Shown here piece by piece: positions 25,064 to 33,445 of a stretch of DNA of 64,000 nucleotides. The notes beneath the pieces were generated by a model that was given only the letters and a program-made list of their open reading frames with translations, had not been told where the DNA came from and did no database searches. A program made the translations under genes and the position numbers. This stretch comes from Wenjunlia tyrosinilytica (GTDB lineage Bacteria; Actinomycetota; Actinomycetes; Streptomycetales; Streptomycetaceae). The number at the start of each line of letters is the position of its first letter. Positions within the stretch are counted from its first letter, which is position 1. The stretch lies in NCBI RefSeq assembly GCF_014646055.1, contig NZ_BMMS01000023.1:62194-126193 (forward strand). Direction: 5' to 3'.

Positions 25064-25447
25064 TCAGGTGGTGGTCCAGTTCCGCAGTTGGCGGGCGATC
25101 CCGGCGACGCCGAGCGCGCCGGAGGCGGCCTCGCGGACCAGGACCACCGCGTCCTTGGGGGTGTAGTCCAGACGGTGCCCCAGCAGGGCGAGGTATGCCT
25201 CGGCGCAGTGCCAGGCGAAGGCCTCGTTGGAGTGCTCCAGGCAGGGCAGTTTCACCAGCGTCTGCAGCAGGGCCGCCGCCTTGAGATGGTCGGAGCCGTA
25301 GATCTCGCGGTCCATGGCCTTCGCGTACACGCGGTGCACGGCCGCGTAGAGGGTGCCGTAGTCGTCGACCTGCGGGTCACCTGGGACAAGCTCGGCGGCG
25401 TGCAGGAGGAAGGAGACGTCGATCCGAGGCGGTTCGGGCTGGGTCAC
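25064..25447 (-). CDS. Fic/Doc-type toxin component
   Basis: The product is 127 aa from GTG 25447, overlapping the antitoxin stop (GTGA). The order YGTLYAAVHRVYAKAMDREIYG, then helix AAALLQTLVKLPCLEHSNEAFAWHCAEAYLALLGH, resembles the Doc/Fic-like toxins annotated in Streptomyces. The canonical Fic loop HPFxxGNKR is degenerate here (EHSNEAFAWHCAEAYL), so AMP- or phosphate-transfer activity cannot be assumed. Pairing with an RHH-type upstream gene fits a toxin-antitoxin operon. Confidence 0.7.
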   Translation of the reverse strand: MTQPEPPRIDVSFLLHAAELVPGDPQVDDYGTLYAAVHRVYAKAMDREIYGSDHLKAAALLQTLVKLPCLEHSNEAFAWHCAEAYLALLGHRLDYTPKDAVVLVREAASGALGVAGIARQLRNWTTT

Positions 25448-25740
25448 GCGGCGTGGTCCCGCCCGTCGCGCTCGAGGTCGCGGCGGGCCTGTTGCTCGGC
25501 GGCGCGCTGCTCCGTACTGGGGTCGGTGGTGCCGGGCTCGGCGGCGAAGGCGTCGCCGCTGCGGGCGGCGGAGGCCCTGAAGTGCTCCAGGAAGGCGCTC
25601 TCGACGGCGGTGGCGCGCTCGTAGGCGGCCGAGAGGATGTACTCCTGCATGCTGACACCGGCGGCCTTGGCGGCGGCGGCGATGGCCGCGCGCTGCCCGG
25701 GGTCGGGGAATCGCAGGCTCATGGCTTTGGGTTCACTCAT
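25444..25740 (-). CDS. antitoxin, ribbon-helix-helix type
   Basis: The product is 98 aa: MSEPKAMSLRFPDPGQRAAI and AAAAKAAGVSMQEYILSAAYERA. The short strand MSLRFP followed by two helices is the ribbon-helix-helix DNA-binding fold, and a charged, probably disordered tail (residues 60-98) would wrap the toxin. The ATG abuts a 17-bp palindrome, indicating autorepression. It precedes the toxin with a 4-base overlap. Confidence 0.75.
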   Translation of the reverse strand: MSEPKAMSLRFPDPGQRAAIAAAAKAAGVSMQEYILSAAYERATAVESAFLEHFRASAARSGDAFAAEPGTTDPSTEQRAAEQQARRDLERDGRDHAA

Positions 25741-25764
25741 GATACCAACGGTATCACCGGTACC
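25740..25764 (-). promoter_or_regulatory. leaderless promoter and palindromic operator of the toxin-antitoxin operon
   Basis: TGATACCAACGGTATCA (25740-25756) is a perfect inverted repeat with 7-bp arms, followed by a related GGTACC. Its first base belongs to the antitoxin ATG. On the coding strand a -10 type hexamer TACCGT lies 8-13 bases before the ATG, and no Shine-Dalgarno sequence fits between, so transcription probably starts at the ATG (leaderless mRNA). Antitoxin binding here would cover the -10 box. Confidence 0.6.
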
Positions 25765-25887
25765 GCGAAGTGTCGCGCGTTCCTGCCTGACCTGCCGGGT
25801 CGCCCCCGCGCCGACCGCCCTGGTGGCCGCAGCCGTCCATCGCTGCGGACGGTTCAGGACGGCTCGCGCTTGCGGGGCTGTCGGCGG

Positions 25888-26690
25888 CTACTGCGGCGCC
25901 GTCCCCGACGTCGCCGCCCGCGGCCGAACGGGCCGACACGCCGGTACGGTCGCCGTACCGCCCTCGGGAAGGTGCGCGTCACCAACAGCGTCTCCGGGCT
26001 GCTGCTGCCTTGAATGCTTTCGGTGTCCGCCTGGGATGTGCGCAGCCCGGGGTGCTGCCGGTTGGCGGTGGGAGGGAGACGCACACTTCGTTGAGACAGC
26101 CGCGCTCATCGGCATCAGGGTCGGCGCCCAATGGATGCGTGTCGGATTCGTGGCACGGCCCCCCGCGCCTTTCGGCTCATGGTCGGGGCCCCTTCGCGCC
26201 GTGCACGGATCTGTATTCGGCTGCGAGCCGGGACCGAGGTCGTCGATGAGCATGTTGAGGATCGCGGGATCTGCTGTGGGGCTGCGGCCTGTGTCTGCGG
26301 CCACGCGCAGCCGCTCGAGACCCTCGGGGCAATAGTGTCCGAAGACCGCGGCGCACCCGCTGAGGTCGCTGGTCCAGCCGTGCCGGCGAGGTATGACGAG
26401 CGTGCAGCCAGTTCGAACGACGCGGCGGGCAGCACCTCGGTTGAGGATCTTGCGTTGTGCGTCCGTGGTGGCGCGGGCCGCTCGGCCGCGCCGGCGCGGG
26501 AGCGGGAACGCGAGGTCGCCGTTCGTCTCGCGGGCGAGCAACGAGGTGGGGTGATAGAGGGGAGGCCGTTCGGCGAGGTCCTCGCCCAGAAGAGGTGTGC
26601 ACAGAAAGGCGACGAAGAAGCCGAGGTCGTAGCGCTCGAGCCTTCCCTCGCGATCGTCCCGTCCCCGTTCAAATCCTTCACGCCCCACCG
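25888..26690 (-). pseudogene. chimeric ORF, unidentified remnant downstream of IS4 fragment
   Basis: The minus-strand frame runs from the IS4 fragment into a segment of balanced composition (YDLGFFVAFLCTPLLGEDLA, VFGHYCPEGLERLRVAADTG, DPAILNMLIDDLGPGS) that has no start codon of its own and no family I recognise. The part below about 26170 is Pro/Thr/Arg-rich and not convincing. It most likely holds the inside of an old gene joined to the transposase piece by deletion. Confidence 0.35.
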
Positions 26691-27047
26691 CGACCAGCCG
26701 CCATCCGCGATACCAAGTGCCTGCCGTCTCCACCGTTGCGACCGGCCGGCACACCCGGGCGAACAGCGCTTTCAGCGGTTCGGGCCCCAGCCGAAGCCGC
26801 GCCCGGCCGATCGCCGCCGTCGTCGGTACCCGCCACGCCCCTGCCCCGCGGCCGGTCTCCTCCAACAGGTGGACAACAGGCGTGCGACCTCGTCATATCC
26901 CTGTCCGGAGCAGGCACATCGCCAGCCCGAAGTAGATCACCACCCGTGCCAGCAGCGGCTGGCGACGCTGCTCGACCCGACCGCACCCGGCAACCGCCTC
27001 ATCGACCAGCTCCGGCAAAAACGCGGGTCAGTACCCCGATCGCAATC
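26685..27047 (-). pseudogene. IS4-family transposase, N-terminal remnant with several frameshifts
   Basis: Reading three frames in turn gives IGVLTRVF, LPELVDEAVAGCGRVEQR then LLARVVIYFGLAMCLL, GYDEVARLL, and finally WRVPTTAAIGRARLRLGPEP with LFARVCRPVATVETAGTWYRGWRLVAV. This is the N-terminal IS4 domain of a common Streptomyces transposase; the DDE core should begin right after 'RGWRLVAVDG' but the sequence departs. At least three indels and loss of the catalytic domain make it dead. No terminal inverted repeats or target duplication could be seen. Confidence 0.75.
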
Positions 27048-27189
27048 CGATCCGAAACCCGATCACCTACCGATGACTTCGTCTGTCCGGGCCTTGGCAC
27101 CCTGCACCCAACGACCGAAAAGGCCCAAAGTCATTGGTATTGAGGCTAAGGCTGCTGTGAGGATCTGGTTGCTGGGATGATCGCTCCTC

Positions 27190-28008
27190 ATGACTTCCGT
27201 TCCTTGGAGTACTCACGCTGTCGACCTCCGGCCCGACAGCGTGATCAAGAGGTTTCGGCGTGAGAGTCGTGGAAAGTGCGAGCGGGAGTGGCGTGCACTG
27301 ACGCTGCTGGCTGCGTATGCACCGGGCCTGGCCCCCGTCCCCCAAAGCGCGGACCTTGCGGCGGAGGAGCCTGTGGTGGTGATGTCGCGCGTGCCGGGTG
27401 AGCCGCTGCGAGGAGAGCCGCTTGGCGATCAGCAGCTGAAGGCTCTGGCAGCGGCGGCGAGCGACCTGTATGCGGCTGTGCCGGCGGATGTCCTGGCTGG
27501 GGTTCCCGTCCGGCCTGGCCGGCAGCATCAACTCATCGCCCAGATCCGTGCCTGGGTGCCGCAGGCTCGCTCGCGAGTCAGCGGGGAAGTGGGCGAGGCC
27601 ATGGACCGCGGCCTTGACTGGCTGACCCGTTCAGGCATGGAGCGAGCCGGCCGACCGGACGTCCCGATGGTTTTCGGTCCGGGGGACGGCAACCTCGCCA
27701 ACTATCTGTGGGACGGCACTCGTGTGCGGGTCGTCGACTTCGAGGACTCCGGCCTCAGCGACCGGCCCTTCGAGCTGGCGGAGATCACGGAACACGTTGC
27801 CAGCTGGGTCGGCCCGCCTCTCGATGTGGAGGCGTTTCTCGATCTGTTTGACCTGAACGACGCCGAACGTGCCCGGCTGCCGGAATGCCGCAGGCTGCTG
27901 GCGCTCGTGTGGTTGCTCCTCTTGTCCTTCGACGACCCTCTGCATCCCCGGAACCCGCCGGGAACAGCCGAGCGGCAAGCCGCCCGGCTGTCCGAACTTC
28001 TCAACTGA
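27190..28008 (+). CDS. aminoglycoside phosphotransferase (APH)-family kinase
   Basis: The product is 272 aa. The catalytic segment FGPGDGNLANYLWDGTRVRV, followed at once by VVDFEDSG (near residues 160-182), corresponds to the HGDxxxxN...DxD motifs of APH/choline-kinase folds; His is replaced by Gly-Pro, but the catalytic Asp and Asn remain. The ATP region begins at VIKRFRRESRGKCEREWRAL, with Lys as the expected nucleotide ligand. The substrate may be an antibiotic, sugar or other small molecule. The gene is isolated between IS relics, in keeping with transfer. Confidence 0.8.
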   Translation: MTSVPWSTHAVDLRPDSVIKRFRRESRGKCEREWRALTLLAAYAPGLAPVPQSADLAAEEPVVVMSRVPGEPLRGEPLGDQQLKALAAAASDLYAAVPADVLAGVPVRPGRQHQLIAQIRAWVPQARSRVSGEVGEAMDRGLDWLTRSGMERAGRPDVPMVFGPGDGNLANYLWDGTRVRVVDFEDSGLSDRPFELAEITEHVASWVGPPLDVEAFLDLFDLNDAERARLPECRRLLALVWLLLLSFDDPLHPRNPPGTAERQAARLSELLN

Positions 28009-28012
28009 GGCC

Positions 28013-28290
28013 ATGCGCCGGATGGCCTTCCGAACCGGGACTGGTCACCAGGTCGTCACTTCCCGGACGAAGCCAGGCACTTGTCGTGCCAGCCGCCACG
28101 GCATCCCGGGTCGCACCGCCCGCAATGCGGCGCTGGCCGCCCTCACTGCTGATCTCCGCAGCCCGATCCTCGCCGACGTGACCGGGATGCACCGCCGCAC
28201 CGAGCTCCGCTGAGTCCTGCGCCAAACCTGACTGGGCCGAGTTCCTCCCCGCCCGAGCCGAGGACAAATCGGGAGACGTCCCTCCAACCA
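28013..28290 (+). pseudogene. recombinase C-terminal remnant (tentative)
   Basis: The plus strand reads RTARNAALAALTADLRSPIL, then ADVTGMHRRTELR and stop, and in another frame PDWAEFLPARAEDKSGD. The combination resembles the end of Streptomyces recombinase or integrase-type proteins (…ALAADLPAPILADLLGMH…W…DWADYxAARA), from memory. It is frameshifted and lacks catalytic residues. It lies just upstream of pip. Confidence 0.3.
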
Positions 28291-28340
28291 TCGACTAATC
28301 TCGCGAGGTTGTTCTTCACGCCCTTCAGGAGGAGACCGTC

Positions 28341-29306
28341 ATGGCCGAGCCGTTCCCGCCTGTCGAACCGTACGCGCGCGGTCTCCTCGATGTCGGCGAC
28401 GGCCACCGGATCTACTGGGAAACGAGCGGCCATCCCAATGGGAAGGCGGCGCTGTGCGTGCACGGCGGCCCCGGCAGCGGTGGGCGCCGCAGCAGTCGCA
28501 AGTTGTTCGATCCCGAGGTCTACCGGATCGTCCTGTTCGATCAGCGCGGCTGTGGTCAGAGCCGTCCTCATGCCTCCGACCCGGCTGTCAGCCTCGATCA
28601 GAACACCACAGACCACCTCATCGCCGACATGGAGCGGCTGCGCGAGCACTTGGACATCGAGCACTGGCTCCTCTATGGCGGCTCCTGGGGCTCAACGCTG
28701 ATCCTCGCCTACGCTGAGCGCTACCCCGAGCGGGTCTCCGAGATCGTCATCGTCGGTGTCACCATGACCCGGCCCGAGGAGACCGAATGGCTCTACCGCG
28801 GCGTCGGACGCCTGCTGCCCGGCCCCTGGGAAGCATTCCGCGACGCACTGCCCGAGACAGACCGGGACGGCAATCTCGTGGCCGCCTACGACCGGCTGCT
28901 GAACAGCCCGGATGAGGCGGTCCGAGCCAAGGCGGCGCGCGACTGGTGCGCCTGGGAGGACGCCGTCATCGCCCACGAGGCACTCGGTCATCCGGGCCAC
29001 TACAGCGACAAGCCCGACGACGCGCTGATGGCCTTCGTCCGGATCTGCGCGCACTACTTCGCGAACGACGCCTGGCTTGAGGACGGGCAGTTGCTGCGCG
29101 ACGCACATCGGTTGGCCGGGATCCCGGGCGTGCTGATCCACGGCCGGCTCGACCTGGGCAGCCCGCTGAAGACCGCGTGGGAACTGTCCAAAGCATGGCC
29201 GGACGCGGAGCTGACGGTAGTCGACGACTCGGGACACACGGGCAGTCCCGCGATGCAGGACGCGATCCTGGAAGCGACTTCGCGGTTTGGCGAGAACGGG
29301 CGGTGA
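28341..29306 (+). CDS. pip: proline iminopeptidase
   Basis: The product is 321 aa with a strong ribosome site AGGAGGAG nine bases before ATG. It shows the S33 family: oxyanion motif HGGPGSG near residue 45, DQRGCGQSRPH, the nucleophile elbow GGSWGS near 114, and C-terminal Asp (HGRLDLGSP) and His (DDSGHTG). The enzyme removes N-terminal proline from peptides in the cytoplasm. Length is typical (about 320 aa). It stands alone, with no co-directional partner, and a convergent small membrane gene follows. Confidence 0.93.
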   Translation: MAEPFPPVEPYARGLLDVGDGHRIYWETSGHPNGKAALCVHGGPGSGGRRSSRKLFDPEVYRIVLFDQRGCGQSRPHASDPAVSLDQNTTDHLIADMERLREHLDIEHWLLYGGSWGSTLILAYAERYPERVSEIVIVGVTMTRPEETEWLYRGVGRLLPGPWEAFRDALPETDRDGNLVAAYDRLLNSPDEAVRAKAARDWCAWEDAVIAHEALGHPGHYSDKPDDALMAFVRICAHYFANDAWLEDGQLLRDAHRLAGIPGVLIHGRLDLGSPLKTAWELSKAWPDAELTVVDDSGHTGSPAMQDAILEATSRFGENGR

Positions 29307-29407
29307 CTGGCACCTCGCTCCAGAAGGAACCTGAAGAATGCGCAGGCCGGGCGGGCTCCACGAGCAGGCGGCCCCGGCCGACAACTCGCAGCGCGCTCGT
29401 TCAAGAT

Positions 29408-29611
29408 CTAACCGGTCAGTGCCACGAGTGCAGTTGTCAGGTTGGCGGCGAGGGTGAGGGTGGCTGCGAAGACAAGGGCGGCGCGGCTGAGGGCGGCCTG
29501 AGGGGTGGCATGGTCGCAGCGGGCGAGGTAGCCGGCGGCGGCAGCGGCCAAGACAGCGACGATCACCGCAAGAACACAGGCCAGCAGAATCATGACGGTG
29601 CGATCGGACAT
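29408..29611 (-). CDS. 67-aa membrane protein
   Basis: MSDRTVMILLACVLAVIVAV begins the first hydrophobic helix and AALSRAALVFAATLTLAANLTTALVAL is the second; they are joined by a short loop with LARCDHATPQ. Two-helix proteins of this form are widespread in Streptomyces, often beside XRE/TPR-type genes; function is unknown. It is divergent from the large HTH/P-loop gene, with only 138 bases between, so the two may share a control region. Confidence 0.65.
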   Translation of the reverse strand: MSDRTVMILLACVLAVIVAVLAAAAAGYLARCDHATPQAALSRAALVFAATLTLAANLTTALVALTG

Positions 29612-29749
29612 GATGCGTGGTTCCCCTTTCGGCACAACGTGGTAGACAGCGGTGCCGAATCTGGCAAAGCAGGTGTTCGCCGTGGTGCGAGTGGTCGAAG
29701 ATGAACACCAGCGGACAGCCAACGTCAACAGCGGGGGGAGCAGGGGCGG

Positions 29750-31978
29750 GTGGTTGCGGAAGGGCTCCACGACCCGGCGGCACTGCGCGCCCTGCACGAC
29801 CGCCTGGAGGCGGCCCGGGTCAAGCAGGGGCTGGACAAGACACAGCTGGCCAACCGCAGCAGATTGAGCCGCACCACCGTCAGCCAGGCATTCAGCCACT
29901 CCGCGCGCACGGTGCCCTCGGCCGACACCCTCGGCGCCCTCGCGGCCGCACTGGAACTGGACGTTCAGCCACTGCTCGAGTTACGCAGGGCCGCCATCGG
30001 CCCAACAGCGTCCCCGGCCGTTCCCCCCGGGGTAGGGCAACCGATCGCGGCCTGTGACCCCCTTGCCCTTGAAGTCCACCCAGCCGTCGACGTCCCACAC
30101 CAAAACCACCGCCGCCGCCCGAATTCACCCCGGCAACCGAGGCCAACAGCCATCCTCCCCCACTACGTACCGCGCCTGCACGATGCCATCCTGGCCAACC
30201 TGGTCGAGACCGCAGCCGACGGGCACAGCCAGATCGCCGTGCTCGTCGGCTCCTCCTCCACCGGAAAAACCCGCGCCTGCTGGGAAGCCGTCCAGCCCCT
30301 GGCCGGGCGCGGTTGGCAGCTGTGGCACCCCTTCGATCCCACCCGCGCCGAAGCCGCCCTGGCCGACCTGGACCGAGTCGGCCCGCGCACGGTGGTCTGG
30401 CTGAACGAGGCCCAGCACTACCTGGGCGCCGGTACCGGCGTAGGCGAGAGGATCGCAGCGGCCTTACACACCCTGCTAACCAACTCCGCCTGCGGACCAG
30501 TACTGGTCCTGGGCACACTGTGGCCGCAATACGCCCGCAACTACACCACCATGCCCCACCCGGGCCTACCGGACCCCCACTCGCGGGTGCGCGAGCTACT
30601 GGACGGGCACCTGATCACACTGCCCGATCACTTCGACACCGACGCCATCGCCGCCATGCAGGCCCTCGCCGATGCCGGAGACGAGCAACTCGCCCACGCC
30701 CTGGAACATGCCCGCGACGCACGGCTGACCCAGTTCCTGGCCGGAGCGCCACACCTGCTGCGCCGCTACCATGCCGCCACCCCGGCAGCTCGCGCAGTGC
30801 TCGAGGCGGCGATGGACGCGCGCCGCCTCGGGGCCAGTCTGCACCTGCCAATGGCCTTCCTCGCCCATGCCGCAGAGGACTACCTGGGCGACGACGACTT
30901 CGACCTCCTCCAAGACGACTGGTTCGATCAGGCCCTCACCGAACTCGCCACACCCGTGCACGGCAACCTCGCCCCGCTGCGCCGCGTGCGCACCCGCCGC
31001 ACCCGCCGCCCCATGGACGCGTCCTCCACCCCGGACGCCGCACGTCCGACGCTGTACCGGCTCGCCGACTTCCTCGAACAACACGGACAGCGCACACGTC
31101 GCAGGCTGTGCCCCCCGGCATCCTTCTGGGAGGCTGCCCATCACCACTTCACCAGCCCCGATGATCTCGCCCACCTCGCCGATTCCGCATCCAACCGCTA
31201 CCGCAACCAGTGGGCCAACCCCCTATGGCACAAGGCCGCCTACGCCGGAAACACCACTGCCCTGCTGTGGCTTGCCTGGATACGTGAAGAGGCCGGGGAC
31301 CACGAGGGTGCCGAAGCTGCCTGTCAACGCGCCGCCGACGCCGGAAACACCGACGCCCTACTCCGGCTCGCCCAGATGCGGGAGAGGGCCGAGGACCACG
31401 AGGGGGCTGAAGCCGCCTATCAGCGCGCCGCCGACGCCAGCAGTACCAGCGCCCTGCTGTGGCTCGTCCGAATGCGGGAGAGGGCAGGGGACCACGAGGG
31501 TGCCGAAGCCGCCTATCAACGCGCCGCCGACGCCGGAAACACCGACGCCCTCCATCGGCTGGCCCGGATGCGGGAGAAGGCCGGGGACCGCGACGGGGCC
31601 GAGGCTCTGTACCAGCGTGCCGCCAGCGTCGGCGACACCAGCGCCCTCTTGTGGGTTGCCCAGATGCGGGAGAGGGCCGAGGACCACGAGGGGGCTGAAG
31701 CCGCCTACCAGCGCGCCGCCGACGCCGGAAACACCGACGCCCTACTCCGGCTCGCCCAGATGCGGGAGAGGACTGGGGACCACGACGGGGCCGAACGCCT
31801 CGCCCGCCAAGCCGCCGACGCCGGACATACCTACGCCCTGTACCGGCTTGCTGAGATGCGGGAGAAGGCCGGGGACCGCGACGGGGCGGAACGTCTCGCC
31901 CGCCAAGCCGCCAACATCGGAAACACCGACGCCCTACTCCGGCTCGCCGAGACGCGGGAGAAGGACGGGGACGCGTGA
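29750..31978 (+). CDS. XRE-HTH / P-loop NTPase / repeat protein, STAND-like sensor
   Basis: The product is 742 aa from GTG 29750, with a purine-rich GGGGGGAG about 12 bases upstream. Domains: XRE-type HTH at about 10-70 (LRALHDRLEAARVKQGLDKT, LANRSRLSRTTVSQAFSH); a P-loop NTPase with Walker A GSSSTGKT at 167-174 and a Walker-B-like VVWLNEAQHYL near 215; a helical middle region; and from residue 499 eight tandem 32-residue helical repeats (consensus AGNTDALLRLAQMRERAxD then HEGAEAAYQRAAD). Architecture follows STAND proteins, in which repeats sense, the NTPase switches, and the N-terminal domain acts, here by DNA binding. A defence or regulatory role is possible; no neighbour gives a direct clue. 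Confidence 0.85.
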   Translation: MVAEGLHDPAALRALHDRLEAARVKQGLDKTQLANRSRLSRTTVSQAFSHSARTVPSADTLGALAAALELDVQPLLELRRAAIGPTASPAVPPGVGQPIAACDPLALEVHPAVDVPHQNHRRRPNSPRQPRPTAILPHYVPRLHDAILANLVETAADGHSQIAVLVGSSSTGKTRACWEAVQPLAGRGWQLWHPFDPTRAEAALADLDRVGPRTVVWLNEAQHYLGAGTGVGERIAAALHTLLTNSACGPVLVLGTLWPQYARNYTTMPHPGLPDPHSRVRELLDGHLITLPDHFDTDAIAAMQALADAGDEQLAHALEHARDARLTQFLAGAPHLLRRYHAATPAARAVLEAAMDARRLGASLHLPMAFLAHAAEDYLGDDDFDLLQDDWFDQALTELATPVHGNLAPLRRVRTRRTRRPMDASSTPDAARPTLYRLADFLEQHGQRTRRRLCPPASFWEAAHHHFTSPDDLAHLADSASNRYRNQWANPLWHKAAYAGNTTALLWLAWIREEAGDHEGAEAACQRAADAGNTDALLRLAQMRERAEDHEGAEAAYQRAADASSTSALLWLVRMRERAGDHEGAEAAYQRAADAGNTDALHRLARMREKAGDRDGAEALYQRAASVGDTSALLWVAQMRERAEDHEGAEAAYQRAADAGNTDALLRLAQMRERTGDHDGAERLARQAADAGHTYALYRLAEMREKAGDRDGAERLARQAANIGNTDALLRLAETREKDGDA
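31244..31975 (+). repeat. 96-bp tandem repeats encoding 32-aa helical repeats
   Basis: Seven full units and one partial unit with a 96-bp period form the 3' third of the STAND-like gene. Units 2 and 6 (starting about 31340 and 31724) share long nearly identical DNA, more similar than adjacent units are, which indicates recent copying within the array. Changes in copy number would keep the frame, because 96 is divisible by three. Confidence 0.85.
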
Positions 31979-32229
31979 ACATGCACGCCGAGCGGGAGGA
32001 GGCTTCTGCTCGCACGGCTCCACGGCCTCGACTCAGCGTGCGCGCCCCGAAAACGCAACATGGCACGCACTCGGCGGGTCAGCACTCCCGGCACGGAGCG
32101 CATCGCGGCGAGCTCCGGGCCTTCGGCGTCGTCGGCGGTCAGGTCGTCCTCGATCTGCTGGAGGGCGAGCTGGGCGATGCCGACCGAGGCGCGGACGCGT
32201 TCCAGGCGAGTGCGGGAGCGGCCGGTCAC
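31831..32229 (-). CDS. hypothetical protein, probably truncated
   Basis: The frame starts at GTG 32229, overlapping the TGA of the upstream small gene (GTGA). The first ~65 residues (RLERVRASVGIAQLALQQIE, DDLTADDAEGPELAAMRSVP, GVLTRRVRAMLRF) look genuine and helical. Beyond about 32030 the frame runs antisense into the STAND-like gene and becomes Arg/Ser-rich, so the true 3' end has probably been lost. Function is unknown. Confidence 0.4.
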   Translation of the reverse strand: MTGRSRTRLERVRASVGIAQLALQQIEDDLTADDAEGPELAAMRSVPGVLTRRVRAMLRFRGAHAESRPWSRASRSLLPLGVHVHASPSFSRVSASRSRASVFPMLAAWRARRSAPSRSPAFSRISASRYRA

Positions 32230-32459
32230 CGGGTGGTCGCCTTGGTGGTGGCGATGAGCGCGGCGACGGTCTCCAAGTCGTGCTGCCAGGCGGAGTCCAG
32301 GTGGAAGGCGCCTTCTCTGAACCAGGAGAAGGCTGTTCGGACACCGCCGGCCACGCACGAGTCACGAATGCGGAACCCCTGACCGTGACTCTTCACTTTC
32401 ACCCCTGAATGAGAGCAAAAGGGGCATGCGGCTGAGTCGCATTTGATCGGGTCGACCAT
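32226..32459 (-). CDS. 77-aa hypothetical protein
   Basis: The visible C-terminal half, RIRDSCVAGGVRTAFSWFRE then GAFHLDSAWQHDLETVAALI, has balanced composition, and the stop overlaps the next gene's GTG. The N-terminal part (MVDPIKCDSAACPFCSHSG) contains two Cys pairs, but the start choice is uncertain. It may be part of a small two-gene unit of an integrated element. Confidence 0.4.
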   Translation of the reverse strand: MVDPIKCDSAACPFCSHSGVKVKSHGQGFRIRDSCVAGGVRTAFSWFREGAFHLDSAWQHDLETVAALIATTKATTR

Positions 32460-32802
32460 GTCGTGGAGGGTCTCGGCTCCAATCTCGCGGCCGGTTGCAT
32501 CGTTTGTACTCCGTCTGCCCAGTTCAAGACTCGACGTTCAGCAGGCTGGACTTCGAGATGGCCTACTTGCTCAGGCCAAAGAGGGCCAGTGAGCAGGCAC
32601 TCAGGTTTGATTTCAGCCGAGCACGGGCGCCCACCATTCGGCGTAAGGTGAGGCGCGTGGGTTTGCCTGAGGAGGGGTTCCACTAGACCATGAGGGTGAA
32701 CCGGCGTCTGCGGGCCGCTGCCTGAAAAGGCGGCGGCCCCCTGCTGTCACAGGAGGCCGCCGGCGGTGATGAATCCGATCTCCCGTGAAAGGAGCCGTCT
32801 TC
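32460..32802. other. 343-bp gap with a possible hairpin before the small membrane gene
   Basis: No convincing gene was found. At 32728-32762 complementary GGCGGC and GCCGCC runs around CCCCCTGCTGTCACAGGAGG could form a hairpin, 40 bases before the 83-aa gene; it may be a terminator or leader structure. The region is slightly lower in GC than its neighbours. Confidence 0.3.
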
Positions 32803-33054
32803 ATGGACCATGCTAAGGCGGACAACGAAGGGCGCCCACTCCAGCCAGGTTTAGCCCTCCCCGTGAGGCGTCGTCGCTCGCTGCTCGCTGGCGGCGTTGC
32901 GATGGCTTCCGGTGTGCTGTGTGCACTGGTGTTGCTGAACGTGGTGTCAGCGGAGCAGGCATCGGCGGTGGCTGTGATCGTCGCGTCCGGCACTGCGTCG
33001 GTTAGGGCTGTTTTCGCTGGTCAGAAGCGAGGTGGCACCGTGATCGAAGACTAG
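32803..33054 (+). CDS. 83-aa single- or double-pass membrane protein
   Basis: MDHAKADNEGRPLQPGLALP, then a basic stretch VRRRRS, a hydrophobic helix LLAGGVAMASGVLCALVLLNVV and a second weaker one (SAVAVIVASGTASVRAVF). ATG 32803 has AAAGGAG eight bases upstream; an earlier ATG at 32785 overlaps that site and is rejected. No family was recognised. It may be a small holin-like or plasmid-type membrane protein. Confidence 0.55.
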   Translation: MDHAKADNEGRPLQPGLALPVRRRRSLLAGGVAMASGVLCALVLLNVVSAEQASAVAVIVASGTASVRAVFAGQKRGGTVIED

Positions 33055-33139
33055 CGAGTCGGCCTGTTGAGCCAACGCCGCGCGGGGTCCTGGCAAGCCG
33101 ATCAGGGCCCCGTTCCGGCGCCGGAACCTGCCCAGTTGA

Positions 33140-33335
33140 TCAGAGCGTCTTCACGTCGCTCGTGCGCGCGGCCATTTGGTCGAACGTGGGGATTCCCAGG
33201 AAGGCTGAACGGTCCCTGCGTTCCTGTCTGGAATCGAGTTGGGCGATCTTCTCCTCAGCTGCAGCACGGCTGGCGGAGAGGCCTTCGACTTCGCCGAGCC
33301 GGCCTTCACGTTCAGCTTCCGCGATCCATCCGGAT
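33140..33335 (-). pseudogene. integrase/recombinase C-terminal remnant (tentative)
   Basis: The minus strand reads WIAEAEREGRLGEVEGLSAS, then RAAAEEKIAQLDSRQERRDR and SAFLGIPTFDQMAART. A helix of the form 'AExEGRLGExEGLxxSxxxAxxKxAQL' ending in 'LGIPxF' is, from memory, the C-terminal tail of several Streptomyces recombinases. No catalytic residues remain upstream, where the frame becomes Pro/Arg-rich. Together with nearby plasmid-like genes it suggests a lost integration module. Confidence 0.4.
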
Positions 33336-33445
33336 GCGGCCGCGCACCGTCCGTCTCGCCCCGGCGGCTCTGAGCCAAGCGGCCTGGCGCACCGGCCGCT
33401 GCCCGAGCCCGTGCTCGGTGGGGCGGGGCGGCCGGGCACGGGCCG

